DNA of 64,000 nucleotides, taken from positions 2,356,001 to 2,420,000 of the forward strand of contig NZ_CP063373.1 of the NCBI RefSeq assembly GCF_015160855.1, given 5' to 3'. Positions 13,325-22,029 of this stretch are shown here, piece by piece. Each line of letters starts with the position of its first letter. The stretch's first letter is position 1. Under the pieces are notes generated by a model. That model did no database searches. It worked only from the letters and a program-made list of their open reading frames with translations, and was not told the DNA's origin. The translations under genes were made by a program, and so were the position numbers. This DNA is from Streptomyces ferrugineus (GTDB lineage Bacteria; Actinomycetota; Actinomycetes; Streptomycetales; Streptomycetaceae).

Positions 13325-13834
13325 GGGCTCCAGCAGCGCTCGGGCGTAATTCGCCATCGACCGCTGATACCGGGGCAGATGACCCGCGAGCGCCCCCAGG
13401 GCAAGGGCCAGCCCCTCCCGGTCACGCCCCAGACTCGACAGGCACAGCGCCAGCGTCGCCCGTACCGCGTCATCCAGTTCGTCGGACGGCGCGTCCAGCT
13501 CGGGGGTCAGCAGCTTGACGCCGTCCTCCGCCCGCCCGATGTTCCTCAGCGAGCTGGACAGCTGGATCTTGGCCCGCCGCCCCTTGTAGCCGCTCAGCCC
13601 ACCCTCCAGCGCCTCCCGGTACAGCGGCACCGCCTTGTCCGAGTGCCCGGTCGAGTCCCAGGCACAGGCCCGCTCGAAGAGGCCGAGGGGGCTGTCGGCG
13701 GGCAGTTCGGCGACGAGCGCGTCGATGACGGCGCGGAAGTCGGCCGCCTCCTCTTCGGTATAGCTGTCGAACGTCGCCCATGCGGCGGTCACGCGGTCTT
13801 CCCAGTCCTGGTTCACCGGCCCACACTCGCACAT
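13322..13834 (-). CDS. Tetratricopeptide-repeat protein
   Basis: A 170-residue cytoplasmic helical protein. Residues ~30-165 contain three to four TPR-like units, for example PLGLFERACAWDSTGHSDKAVPLYREAL and QLSSSLRNIGRAEDGVKLL. It matches the small TPR_5-type protein seen in many actinomycetes and is probably a protein-interaction adaptor. The longest start is ATG at 13834; a GTG seven codons in (NQDWEDR follows) is also possible, and neither has a strong ribosome site. The 3' end abuts the MITE-like element, which provides the stop codon, so the native C-terminus may have changed by a few residues. Confidence 0.82.
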   Translation of the reverse strand: MCECGPVNQDWEDRVTAAWATFDSYTEEEAADFRAVIDALVAELPADSPLGLFERACAWDSTGHSDKAVPLYREALEGGLSGYKGRRAKIQLSSSLRNIGRAEDGVKLLTPELDAPSDELDDAVRATLALCLSSLGRDREGLALALGALAGHLPRYQRSMANYARALLEP

Positions 13835-13938
13835 CCGTACCCGTGAGAGCCTCCCGTTTTTGAGCGCATCGCCCGCCGCAGCCGTATGGGAGGCGAGGGC
13901 CCCCGCCGGGGCTCACTGCGGCATGACCGGAGGAACCG

Positions 13939-14337
13939 ATGACATTGACCCGACCGATGCTCGCGCTGACCGGCGCGGTGGCGGTGCTCGCGCTGGCGGG
14001 CTGTGGCGCCGGCGGGGACAGCGAGGCTGCCGTTCCCAGGACGGCGACCGGCAGCCTGGAGAAGCTGGCCGCCGAAGCGAAGTGCGAGCCGGACATGCAG
14101 ACCGACGCCGACGAGATCCGCCAGGCCATCTGCAAGACCGGCAAGGAGAAGTACATCCTCGCCACCTTCGCCACCGACCGCGGCCAGCGTGAGTGGATCA
14201 ACACGGCCAAGGACTACGGCGGCTACTACCTCGTCGGCCGCAAGTGGGTCGCCGTCGGCCACGAGGACGTCGTGACGGGGCTGCGCGACACGCTCGGCGG
14301 AACCCTGGAGATCGGGACCGACCACTCCGCTCACTAG
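13939..14337 (+). CDS. Small lipoprotein of unknown function
   Basis: 132 residues. The signal peptide ends in the lipobox LAGC with the lipidated Cys at 22, so the mature protein should be anchored on the outer face of the membrane. GGAGG (13929-13933) sets the ATG. The mature domain has two Cys (EAKCEPDM and QAICKTGK) that could form a disulfide, and no recognised enzyme motif. It is a single-gene unit ending at a strong bidirectional terminator shared with the DUF1996 gene. Confidence 0.85.
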   Translation: MTLTRPMLALTGAVAVLALAGCGAGGDSEAAVPRTATGSLEKLAAEAKCEPDMQTDADEIRQAICKTGKEKYILATFATDRGQREWINTAKDYGGYYLVGRKWVAVGHEDVVTGLRDTLGGTLEIGTDHSAH

Positions 14338-14351
14338 AACCCCGGGCAAGC

Positions 14352-14387
14352 GAAAGCCGGCGGTGGGATCTCCCACCGCCGGCTTTC
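14352..14387. terminator. Bidirectional terminator
   Basis: A perfect 17-bp stem (14352-14368 and 14371-14387) with a 2-nt loop separates the convergent lipoprotein and DUF1996 genes. A/T bases at the stem ends serve both strands. Confidence 0.9.
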
Positions 14388-14413
14388 TGCGCTACGGCCT
14401 ACCGCCTAGTGCG

Positions 14414-15970
14414 TCACTGGCATTCCTGACCGCTGTTGATGCACTGGACCACCTGGTTCATCAGGTCTTCGGACATGAAGTTGATGAAGTCGTTGTGGTC
14501 GGTGATCGGCTTGTGCAACTGCTCGGGGAAGCCGTCCACCGCGAACGGGTTCACCACCTGCCCGTTCTCGATCTGCGGGGCGGGAACGTCGTACACCAGC
14601 TTGGCCTGCAGCTGGGGGATCGCCTGGAAACCGTTCGGGCAGCTGCCGTCCGCCTGGACGAAGGCAACGTGGTCACGGTGGTTGGCGCTGTCGGTGTTCT
14701 GGCCGTCCCAGCAGCTCTGGAAGTTGGACGTCCGCACCACCGAGCTGCCCTCGGGGCAGATCGGGTACTGCTCCGTCAACTGCCGGTCCTCGAAGCCGGT
14801 GCAGCTCCAGGAGGTGTTGGCGTTCGCGAGACCGTTGGTGAACGCCTTGGCGTCACCGGTGATGATGCGCAGGCCCGTCGGCATCGCAACGACATCGCTC
14901 GCCTTGTTGCCGACGAACCGCAGCTCCGCCTGGGAGGCTTGCAGGACCTTGCCCACGTTGCCTTCCAGACCGCCTCCGGCCTCGTTCGCGTCCGCCTCCT
15001 GCGTACCGTCCTGCAGACGCAGCACCGGCCAGTAGTACGTGGACTTGTCGGCCTGGTTCTGGCAGCTCGTATCGGCCTGCAGGAACTCCTCGTCGCTGGT
15101 GAAGGCGTCGTTGTCCTGGTTGCCGACGTAGTCGTGGCGGTGGTGGGCGCCGTTGTCGACACCGGGAGCGACGATGATGTTGTCCGTGTTGGCGTTGCCG
15201 TTCTCGTTGGTACCGCACTCGGTGGTGAAGGTACCCGTCGAGCCGGAGTCGCCGTTCGCGGCCAGACCGTTCTGCAGGTTGCGGGAGTTGGGCTGGACGT
15301 CCTGGATGTTGACGAAGTCCTGCGCCACCGGGCCGTTGCCGGCTTGACCGCCGTTGCCCTCGGGCACCGGGTCGAGGCCGTTGTCCTGGCCCTGGTCCTG
15401 GCCGCCGTCCTGTCCCTGGTCCTGACCGTCGTTGTTCTGGTCCTGACCGTCGTTGTTCTGGCCGTCGTCGCCGTTGCCGTCGTTGACCTCCGGCTGCTCG
15501 GCCGCGACGCCCTCGCACTGGGCGAGCTGGTCCAGTCCCTGCGGTCGCTGTCCACCGGCCCGGTTGATGTTGATACCGATCCGGTCGATCGTGGCCACTC
15601 GCTTGGACTTCAGCGGGCCGAGGATGGCGTTGTTGACGAAGTTGGGGTCCCCGGCCTGGGCCTGCCGCGTGTCGGCGAGACGCGCGTAGGCATCCGTGAT
15701 CTGTTTGTCGAGCAGCGCCAACTCCTTGGCCACGCCCTGGCGCGCACCTTCCGGCACGTCCTTCAGTTGCTGGCCGACGTCCGGGCAGTTGATCGTCGCC
15801 ATCTGGGCGCCCGTGGCCTTCGTCTGGTTCCACCCAGACGACTGGTCCTCATGTGCCGAGGCATAGAAGTTGGCCCATACAAGCCCGCCCCCACCGAGCG
15901 CTAGGGCCGCCGTCCCGGCAATGGCCTTGGTGGCCAGCGGCATCCGGCGTTTTCTTGTATTGCGTCCCAT
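14414..15970 (-). CDS. Secreted DUF1996 protein
   Basis: 518 residues from ATG at 15970, preceded by AGAGGAG. The signal peptide is basic (MGRNTRKRR) with a hydrophobic core to about residue 30. A helical segment (to ~150) is followed by a low-complexity Gly/Asn/Gln/Asp linker of DGQ-type repeats (~165-200). The DUF1996 domain (PF09362; ~240-500) has conserved Cys and the [13 protein letters not shown] / FQSCWDGQN region. DUF1996 occurs in fungal and actinobacterial secreted proteins, often linked to polysaccharide binding; the enzymatic role is unknown. The protein ends CINSGQECQ, suggesting a C-terminal disulfide. Confidence 0.9.
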   Translation of the reverse strand: MGRNTRKRRMPLATKAIAGTAALALGGGGLVWANFYASAHEDQSSGWNQTKATGAQMATINCPDVGQQLKDVPEGARQGVAKELALLDKQITDAYARLADTRQAQAGDPNFVNNAILGPLKSKRVATIDRIGININRAGGQRPQGLDQLAQCEGVAAEQPEVNDGNGDDGQNNDGQDQNNDGQDQGQDGGQDQGQDNGLDPVPEGNGGQAGNGPVAQDFVNIQDVQPNSRNLQNGLAANGDSGSTGTFTTECGTNENGNANTDNIIVAPGVDNGAHHRHDYVGNQDNDAFTSDEEFLQADTSCQNQADKSTYYWPVLRLQDGTQEADANEAGGGLEGNVGKVLQASQAELRFVGNKASDVVAMPTGLRIITGDAKAFTNGLANANTSWSCTGFEDRQLTEQYPICPEGSSVVRTSNFQSCWDGQNTDSANHRDHVAFVQADGSCPNGFQAIPQLQAKLVYDVPAPQIENGQVVNPFAVDGFPEQLHKPITDHNDFINFMSEDLMNQVVQCINSGQECQ

Positions 15971-16174
15971 GGAACTCCTCTGACTTCCTTTTTCGGGGGC
16001 ATCGAGGCGCCCGACAGGAGTGAAGCGGCTCCCTTTCATACGGAGGGCGTCCCAGGGGTGTTCAGCCGTCTCGGAAATTGTTGAGAGATTCGTGAGTGCG
16101 CTGTGTGCTCAACGTCCCCTGAAACACCAGGAGTTGTTGATCCCATACACCGGGTGAAATGGGCAGGTCCGGTT

Positions 16175-16828
16175 TTACCGGCCGTGGTTGAGATACGCGA
16201 GAACCGCCAGCACGCGACGGTTGTCGTCGTCCGACACCTCCAGGCCCAGTTTGGCGAAGATATTGGCGGTGTGCTTGGCGATGGCCCGTTCCGTGACGAC
16301 CAGACGCTCGGCGATCGCCGCGTTGGACCGGCCCTGCGCCATCAGCTCCAGCACCTCCGTCTCCCGGGGCGTGAGCCGGGCCAGCGGCTGGTCGTCGGCC
16401 GCGCGCCGGGAGAGCAACTGCTGGATCACCTGCGGGTCCATCGCCGTGCCGCCCGCCGCGACCCGCCGTACCGCGTCCACGAACTGCTCCGCGTCGAACA
16501 CCCGGTCCTTCAGCAGATACCCCACCCCGCCGCTGCCGTCCGCGAGCAGCTCCCGCGCGTACAGCTGCTCCACGTGCTGCGAGAGCACCAGCACCGGCAG
16601 CCCGGGCCGCTTCCGGCGGGCCTCGAGCGCGCACTGCAACCCCTCGTCGGTGTTGGTCGGCGGCAGCCGTACGTCGACCACGGCCACGTCCGGCTCCAGC
16701 TCGGCCAGCGCACGGGACAGCTCGGGGCCGGTCTCGACGGCCGCCGCGATCTCGAAGTCGTAGGCCTGAAGGAGCCGGACGAGCCCGTCCCGCAGCAGGA
16801 ACAGGTCTTCGGCTAGGACAACGCGCAA
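16175..16828 (-). CDS. LuxR/NarL-type response regulator
   Basis: 217 residues. The receiver domain has acidic ED (7-8), phospho-acceptor Asp52 in VVDVRLPP and Lys in YLLKDR. The C-terminal LuxR helix-turn-helix runs LTPRETEVLELMAQGRSNAAI ... KHTANIFAKLGL. The start overlaps the end of the histidine kinase gene by 16 nt, so they are co-translated as a two-component pair. The regulated genes are not shown by the sequence; the downstream DUF1996 gene is one possible target. Confidence 0.95.
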   Translation of the reverse strand: MRVVLAEDLFLLRDGLVRLLQAYDFEIAAAVETGPELSRALAELEPDVAVVDVRLPPTNTDEGLQCALEARRKRPGLPVLVLSQHVEQLYARELLADGSGGVGYLLKDRVFDAEQFVDAVRRVAAGGTAMDPQVIQQLLSRRAADDQPLARLTPRETEVLELMAQGRSNAAIAERLVVTERAIAKHTANIFAKLGLEVSDDDNRRVLAVLAYLNHGR

Positions 16829-18087
16829 GGGATCTCCATGGTGACCATGGTGGGGCCGCCCGCGGGAGAGCTGACGGCCAGGACGCCGTCGAATGTACCC
16901 AGTCGCCGCTCGATCCCGGCCAGGCCCGAGCCGGCCCCGACCACCGCGCCGCCCTTGCCGTTGTCGGTGACGCTGACGCGCAGCATGTCGCCGGTGTGGT
17001 GCAGGTCGAGCCAGATCCGGTCGGCGCCCGAGTGCTTGACGGCGTTGGTGAGCACCTCGCTGACCGCGAAGTACGCCGCCGACTCCACGGGCGCCTCTGC
17101 CCGCCCGGTCAGCTCCACGTTCACCTCGGTCGCCACCGGCAGCCGCAGCGCCAACGCCCGTACCGCGTCGCCCAGTCCGCGCTCGGCGAGGACCGGCGGA
17201 TGGATGCCGCGCACCAGGTCGCGCAGTTCGGCGAGGGCGTCGGCGGAGGACCGGCGGGCCTGCGCGACGAGCTGCTTGGCCTTCGCCGGGTCCTTCTCCA
17301 GCAGCATCTCGATCGTCCCCAGATCCATGCCCATCGCCACCAGCCGGGCCTGCGCCCCGTCGTGCAGATCCCGCTCGATGCGGCGCAGTTCGGCGGCCGA
17401 GGTGTCCACGGCGTCCCTGCGCGTCTCGGTCAGCACCCGCACCCGCTCGGCGAGTTCACCCTGGTTGGAGCCGAGGACGGCCCGGGTCAGCCGGAAGTGG
17501 ACCTGGAGCAGGCGCGCGGTGAAGAAGTGCGCGCAGAACAGCAGGCCGAGCCCGAGGGCCGCCGCGCCGAACGCGGACGTCTGATCGGTGACCGGCACGA
17601 AGCCGTACCAGTACGTGCCGCCGGTGGAGTCCACGAACACCCGCCACAGCCCGGCGGCGATGGCGAACCCCTCCAGCGGATAGAGGAGCAGCACGGCCGG
17701 CAGCAGCGCGGTGACGAACCCCGCCGTCATGTCGACCGGCAGCCACCGCAGGTCCCGCCAGGTCGCCGGGTCGCGCAGCATCCCGAAGGTGCGCGACCAC
17801 GGGTTGGCGTCCGGCGGCAGCGGCCGGTACGCGGGCGGGATCCGCACCCCGCCCCACTCGGCCGCGAGCACCCGCCGCCAGTCGGCGAAGGCCCGTACCC
17901 CCGTCAGCACCCACGGCGTCGTCACGATGCCGACGCCGATCGGTATGAGCGCGATGGACACGAGGGACAGGACGAAGCAGAGGACGGCCCCCGGCAGGGA
18001 CACCAGCGCCAGTGCCAGCCCTCGCAGGGCGGCGCGCCCCATGCCCCGCGCACTCGAGCCGCGGCCGCTCTTCTTGTCGTTGGTCAT
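16813..18087 (-). CDS. Sensor histidine kinase (NarL/HisKA_3 type)
   Basis: 424 residues from the ATG at 18087. The N-terminal sensor has about four membrane spans in two pairs (~25-75 and ~130-190), as in actinobacterial sensor-domain kinases. HisKA_3 contains the phospho-acceptor His242 in RRIERDLHDGAQ. The HATPase domain has an N-box (EVLTNAVKHSG), DNGKGG and GSGLAGIERR. It phosphorylates the overlapping LuxR-type regulator. The ligand is unknown. The 52-bp gap to the next upstream gene on the same strand is short, so read-through from it is possible. Confidence 0.95.
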   Translation of the reverse strand: MTNDKKSGRGSSARGMGRAALRGLALALVSLPGAVLCFVLSLVSIALIPIGVGIVTTPWVLTGVRAFADWRRVLAAEWGGVRIPPAYRPLPPDANPWSRTFGMLRDPATWRDLRWLPVDMTAGFVTALLPAVLLLYPLEGFAIAAGLWRVFVDSTGGTYWYGFVPVTDQTSAFGAAALGLGLLFCAHFFTARLLQVHFRLTRAVLGSNQGELAERVRVLTETRRDAVDTSAAELRRIERDLHDGAQARLVAMGMDLGTIEMLLEKDPAKAKQLVAQARRSSADALAELRDLVRGIHPPVLAERGLGDAVRALALRLPVATEVNVELTGRAEAPVESAAYFAVSEVLTNAVKHSGADRIWLDLHHTGDMLRVSVTDNGKGGAVVGAGSGLAGIERRLGTFDGVLAVSSPAGGPTMVTMEIPCALS

Positions 18088-18139
18088 GCCGTCAGTCTCG
18101 CGAAGGCCGCGGCGGTGGTCACGGGGCCGGGGCCCCGGA

Positions 18140-19162
18140 TCAGGGGGTGGTGCCAGGTACACCCCGCCCGGTCGCCGCGAGCACCTTCGCCTCCGCCTCG
18201 GGAGCGAGGCCCACCGCCGGCCGGTCCGGCCGCCGGGGTGCGGTTCCGCCCATGTCGCGCAGCCATTGCCAGGTGTCGGCCACGGTCTCGGCGACGGGAC
18301 GGCAGCGCAGCCCCGCCGCGACGGCCCGGGAGACGTCCGCACCGTGCAGCGCCGCGTGCCCCTCGCTGCCCGGCGGCACCCACACCGGAAGCTGGGTCCA
18401 CGGCTCGATGCCCGCGTCCAGGATCACCTCGGGTCCGGTCCAGCACAGCTCGGCGCCCGAGCCGGTCACGGCCACGCACGCGTCGAGCAGCTCACCCATC
18501 GTGGTGTGCCCCCGCGGGCTGATGAGGTTGTACGGCCCGCTCAACTCCCGTTCCACGGCGCCCAGCGCCCACTCCGCGAGATCGCGGACATCGACGTACT
18601 GCAAGGGGAGGTCTCGCGGCCCGGGCGCGAGGACGGGCCCGCCGCGCGCGATCCGGCCGAGCCACCACGGCAGCCGTCCGACGTTCTCGTACGGCCCGAG
18701 GATCAGCCCGGCCCGCACGAGCACGGAACGGTCGGCCCCGAAGCCCTCGACGGCGCCCAGCTCCCCGCCCAGCTTGTCCCGCGCGTACTCGCTCTCCTCG
18801 GCACCGGCCTCGGCGCCCTCGACCAGCGGCGCGTCCTCGGCGTACCCGGCGGGCGGCGCCCACGCGTACACCGAGCAGCTCGACACGTACACATACCGCC
18901 CGGCGCGGCCCCGCAGCAGCCGCGCCGAGTCCCGTACGGCACGGGGCGCCGCCGACCAGGTGTCGACGACGGCGTCCCACTCACCGTCCGCGAGGGCGGC
19001 GAGCCCGTCGGGCGCGGTGCGGTCACCGTGCAGCGACCGCACCCCCGCCGGGGGCTCGTGCCGCCCCCGGTGGAAGACGGTCACCTCCCAGCCCCGCCCG
19101 AGCGCCGCCTCCACGACGGCCCGCCCCGCGAACTCCGTACCACCCAGCATCAACAGCCTCAT
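18140..19162 (-). CDS. NAD-dependent epimerase/reductase (extended SDR)
   Basis: 340 residues. The N-terminal Rossmann motif LMLGGTEFAGRAVV has the modified glycine pattern of atypical SDRs. A YVYVSSCSVYAW segment follows, with a Tyr-x3-Lys (YARDK) near residue 145. LQYVDVRDLAEW is the typical late SDR motif. It resembles isoflavone-reductase/epimerase-like proteins of Streptomyces primary metabolism; the substrate is not evident. ATG at 19162. It lies between the kinase gene and the OmpR-type regulator, all on the minus strand. Confidence 0.85.
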   Translation of the reverse strand: MRLLMLGGTEFAGRAVVEAALGRGWEVTVFHRGRHEPPAGVRSLHGDRTAPDGLAALADGEWDAVVDTWSAAPRAVRDSARLLRGRAGRYVYVSSCSVYAWAPPAGYAEDAPLVEGAEAGAEESEYARDKLGGELGAVEGFGADRSVLVRAGLILGPYENVGRLPWWLGRIARGGPVLAPGPRDLPLQYVDVRDLAEWALGAVERELSGPYNLISPRGHTTMGELLDACVAVTGSGAELCWTGPEVILDAGIEPWTQLPVWVPPGSEGHAALHGADVSRAVAAGLRCRPVAETVADTWQWLRDMGGTAPRRPDRPAVGLAPEAEAKVLAATGRGVPGTTP

Positions 19163-19227
19163 GCCGTCGACTCTGCCCGGTGCGGACGGCGAACGGAACG
19201 GGACTCTGCCGTCAGCAGAGGGCGGGC

Positions 19228-19692
19228 TCAGCGCCCGGCCGGCGGAGCGTACTTGTACCCCACCCTGCGCACGGTCCGGATGGCGTCCCGGTGCTCGGCG
19301 CCCAGCTTGCGGCGCAGCCGGGCGACATGGACGTCGACGGTACGGCCGTCGCCCACATGCCCGTAGCCCCACACGGTGGTGACCAGCTGATCGCGCGTGT
19401 GCACCCGGTGCGGGTTGGCCACCAGATGGGCGAGCAGCTCGAACTCCAGGTAGGTCAGGTCGAGTTCACGCCCGTCGACCGAGGCGGTACGCCGCACGGT
19501 GTCGACGGCGACGAGAGGGTCGCCGCCGGCCTGCGGGACCGGCGGCTGCCGGTCGGCCGGGACGAGCACCAGGTAGCCGACCATCGGCGGCTGTCCCGGC
19601 AGGGTGGGCAGGGAGTGCTGGGGAGCGGGCAGCCAGGTGGCGCCCGGCGGCATGAGGTCCGCGACGTCGATCACAGGGGGAGTGGTCGCCAT
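19228..19692 (-). CDS. OmpR-type winged-helix regulator, candidate GlnRII
   Basis: 154 residues. The N-terminal 60 residues are Pro-rich with no receiver Asp. The C-terminal ~95 residues are a Trans_reg_C winged helix (LTYLEFELLAHLVANPHRVHTRDQLVTTVWG ... VDVHVARLRRKLG ... VRRVGYKY). It is an orphan DNA-binding protein with no kinase beside it. It lies 290 bp downstream of glnII on the same strand. In S. coelicolor a GlnR-like second regulator, GlnRII, is encoded near glnII, so orthology is plausible but rests on position and fold only. Confidence 0.8.
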   Translation of the reverse strand: MATTPPVIDVADLMPPGATWLPAPQHSLPTLPGQPPMVGYLVLVPADRQPPVPQAGGDPLVAVDTVRRTASVDGRELDLTYLEFELLAHLVANPHRVHTRDQLVTTVWGYGHVGDGRTVDVHVARLRRKLGAEHRDAIRTVRRVGYKYAPPAGR

Positions 19693-19930
19693 GAGAGGTC
19701 AGCTCTTTCGCGCGAGAAGTCGTGGGGAGACGTACGTCGATTCGCGCTGGCCGAAGGCCGGGAAGGTACGGCTTTACAGGGCCCGCGCGTTCATCGCGCG
19801 GCAACACACCCGGTCGAAGTCGTGGTGCTGACGGGAAGGCCAGAAGGGCTCGAGGTCATGGTGACCTGTCGCGGGATGCTCCTGGAAGCCGACCATGCCC
19901 CCATTGAAGCAGACCGCGGGACGACAGAGC

Positions 19931-19964
19931 GAGGGGCGCCCACCGTTCCCGGTGGACGCCCCTC
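19931..19964 (-). terminator. glnII terminator
   Basis: A 15-bp stem (19931-19945 and 19950-19964) with one G-U pair and a 4-nt loop starts 18 bp past the glnII stop codon on the minus strand. Confidence 0.85.
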
Positions 19965-19982
19965 GGAGCCGAGCGGTGCGGA

Positions 19983-21014
19983 TCAGACCTGGCCGGCCTT
20001 CTCCAGCGCGGAGCAGCAGGTGTCGACGAGCAGACGCGTCACGACGTACGGGTCGACGTTGGCGTTGGGACGGCGGTCCTCGATGTAGCCCTTGCCGTCC
20101 TTCTCGACCTGCCACGGGATACGGACCGAGGCGCCGCGGTTGGAGACGCCGTAGGAGTACTCGTTCCACGGGGCGGTCTCGTGCAGACCGGTCAGGCGGT
20201 CGTCGATGCCGGCGCCGTAGTTCTTGACGTGGTCCAGCGGCTTGGAACCCTCGCCCAGCGACTCGCAGGCGGTGATGATCGCGTCGTAGCCCTCGCGCAT
20301 CGCCTTGGTGGAGAAGTTGGTGTGCGCGCCGGCGCCGTTCCAGTCGCCCTTCACCGGCTTCGGGTCCAGCGTCGCGGCGACGCCGAAGTCCTCGGCGGTG
20401 CGATAGAGCAGCCAGCGGGCCACCCAGAGCTGGTCCGAGACCTCGAGCGGGGACAGCGGGCCGACCTGGAACTCCCACTGGCCGGGCATGACCTCGGCGT
20501 TGATGCCGGACAGGCCCAGGCCCGCCTTCAGGCAGTTGTCCAGGTGCGCCTCGACGACGTCACGGCCGAAGATCTCGTCGGCGCCGACACCGCAGTAGTA
20601 GCCGCCCTGGGGGGCCGGGAAGCCGCCCTTGGGGAAGCCGAGCGGATAGCCGTCCTGGAAGAACGTGTACTCCTGCTCGATACCGAAGATCGGCTCCTGC
20701 GCGGCGAACTTCTCCGCCACCTCGACGAGCGCGGCACGCGTGTTGGACGGGTGCGGGGTGAGGTCGATGTTCAGGACCTCGCACAGCACCAGTACGTCGT
20801 CGCCGCCGCGGATCGGGTCCGGGCAGGTGAAGACCGGCTTGAGCACGCAGTCCGAGGCGTGGCCCTCGGCCTGGTTGGTGGAGGACCCGTCGAAGCCCCA
20901 GATCGGCAGCGCGTCCAGACCGGCGGGCTCACCCGCGATGATCTTCGTCTTGGAACGCAGCTTGGCCGTCGGCTCGGTGCCGTCGATCCAGATGTACTCA
21001 GCCTTGAAGGTCAC
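19983..21014 (-). CDS. glnII: Glutamine synthetase type II (eukaryote-like)
   Basis: 343 residues. The GTG at 21014 (protein begins MTFKAEYIWIDG) is chosen because GAAGG lies 9 nt upstream; an ATG three codons earlier sits on top of that site. Family motifs are present: WGFDGSSTNQA (substrate Glu/Asp loop), DPIRGGDDVLVLCEV, FGIEQEYTFF, GPLSPLEVSDQ and NGAGAHTNFSTKAMRE. It makes glutamine from glutamate, ammonia and ATP as a decamer, and lacks the adenylylation Tyr loop of type I enzymes. It has its own GlnR array upstream (21116-21153), consistent with nitrogen-starvation induction. Confidence 0.97.
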   Translation of the reverse strand: MTFKAEYIWIDGTEPTAKLRSKTKIIAGEPAGLDALPIWGFDGSSTNQAEGHASDCVLKPVFTCPDPIRGGDDVLVLCEVLNIDLTPHPSNTRAALVEVAEKFAAQEPIFGIEQEYTFFQDGYPLGFPKGGFPAPQGGYYCGVGADEIFGRDVVEAHLDNCLKAGLGLSGINAEVMPGQWEFQVGPLSPLEVSDQLWVARWLLYRTAEDFGVAATLDPKPVKGDWNGAGAHTNFSTKAMREGYDAIITACESLGEGSKPLDHVKNYGAGIDDRLTGLHETAPWNEYSYGVSNRGASVRIPWQVEKDGKGYIEDRRPNANVDPYVVTRLLVDTCCSALEKAGQV

Positions 21015-21115
21015 GGGCCACATCCTTCGGGGGTGGGTCTAGGCGCACTTGCGGGTGCTGCGGCGCTGCGGCACTGAGGCGCCGCTCTTGATGCCCGCGA
21101 GCCTGTCAACAGGCG

Positions 21116-21153
21116 ATTTCCCGGCCGTTGCCCGTATGTGAACCCCGTGTTAC
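21116..21153 (-). promoter_or_regulatory. GlnR-box array of glnII
   Basis: On the minus strand four half sites GTAAC-n6-TTCAC-n6-GCAAC-n6-GAAAT occur with exact 6-nt spacers, as in the known a/b-site GlnR consensus (gTnAc-n6-GaAAc, twice). The array centre is about 120 bp before the glnII start. A TTGACA hexamer (21104-21109) lies just downstream as a possible -35. Confidence 0.85.
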
Positions 21154-21268
21154 CGGGTGATGGTGTGGCGCGATTCACGTGGTGAGCGGCTGTATACGTA
21201 CGCGGGTCCCGCCACCCGTGGCCGCGAGTGGCAGGACCCATGACACGTACGGTGTGGTGACCCGGGCC

Positions 21269-21910
21269 TCACCCCACCTTCTCGATCAGCGCCCGGCGGA
21301 TCAGGAACTTGCCGGGCTCACGGACCTGCTCGAACGCGGCGTTGTTCAGCAGCGCACAGCTACCGGAGGCCGAGGTGACCTCCACCGTCGTGGACTTGTC
21401 GTTGTCCAGGTTGGTGACCTTCAGCTTCGTGCCCACCGGGAACTGGTTGCTGGACGCGGCCGGAGCCCCGCCCTCGCCGGAGAGCGTGACCGTGGACCCG
21501 TTGCAGACCTGCTGCCCCGAGGCCGCGGCATCGCCACCGGCGTTCCCCGTGTCCCCGGCACCCTCCGCGGGCGCGCTCGGCTGTGCGGTCTGGGAGCCCT
21601 GAGCCGACTCCCCGACGACACACCCGGACGCCTCCTGCTGGACCTTGATCTGCTGGACCACGGCCTCACGGTTGGCGATCCTCGCCTCGGACTGGGCGTC
21701 GGGGTTCGCCCGTTGCCCCTCGATGAACCGCTCGTTGTTGCCGAGCGCGGTGGCGAGCCCCTGGCAGACACTCGACTCCGCGGCCGATTTCGGCGTCTGC
21801 GCGGCGTTCGAGGTGGTCGCCATGACGAAGGCGCCGCCGCCCGCCACCGTCGCCGCACTCACCAACAGGGCGAGCTTCTTCTTCGTGCTGAGAGTTCTCC
21901 TGCGCGACAT
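21269..21910 (-). CDS. Secreted protein with C-terminal RlpA-like double-psi beta-barrel
   Basis: 213 residues. AGGAGG precedes the ATG. The signal peptide starts MSRRRTLSTKKKLALLVSAA and is cleaved near SNAAQT. A helical region (~40-95) is followed by an Ala/Gly/Ser/Gln linker (~100-130). The C-terminal part, with VGTKLKVTNLDNDKSTTVEV and ALLNNAAFEQV, resembles the barrel of RlpA/expansin-like proteins, although the catalytic Asp of lytic members is not obvious. It is likely a wall-binding or wall-remodelling exoprotein. A GTAACC-n5-GTAACC direct repeat 58 bp upstream fits control by MtrA, a wall-related regulator. Confidence 0.8.
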   Translation of the reverse strand: MSRRRTLSTKKKLALLVSAATVAGGGAFVMATTSNAAQTPKSAAESSVCQGLATALGNNERFIEGQRANPDAQSEARIANREAVVQQIKVQQEASGCVVGESAQGSQTAQPSAPAEGAGDTGNAGGDAAASGQQVCNGSTVTLSGEGGAPAASSNQFPVGTKLKVTNLDNDKSTTVEVTSASGSCALLNNAAFEQVREPGKFLIRRALIEKVG

Positions 21911-21967
21911 GCGCGCCTCCTGAAGAGGTAGGGGAGCGTACGTCGCTATGTACGAGATACCGAACGA

Positions 21968-21984
21968 GGTTACTCAGCGGTTAC
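21968..21984 (-). promoter_or_regulatory. Candidate MtrA site
   Basis: The minus strand reads GTAACC-n5-GTAACC, a perfect 11-nt-phased direct repeat 58 nt before the start of the RlpA-like gene. It fits the MtrA consensus as I recall it. GlnR boxes use similar half sites but 6-nt gaps and GAAAC partners. Confidence 0.6.
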
Positions 21985-22029
21985 AGGAGTCACTGAAGTA
22001 ACGTGCGTCACAGTCCAGTTGGGAGATTC

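Noticed and set aside
15370..15480. Repetitive sequence that might be a CRISPR-like or tandem-repeat array
   Set aside because: It encodes the Gln/Asp/Asn/Gly linker of the DUF1996 protein. Repeats are short, coding and lack spacers.
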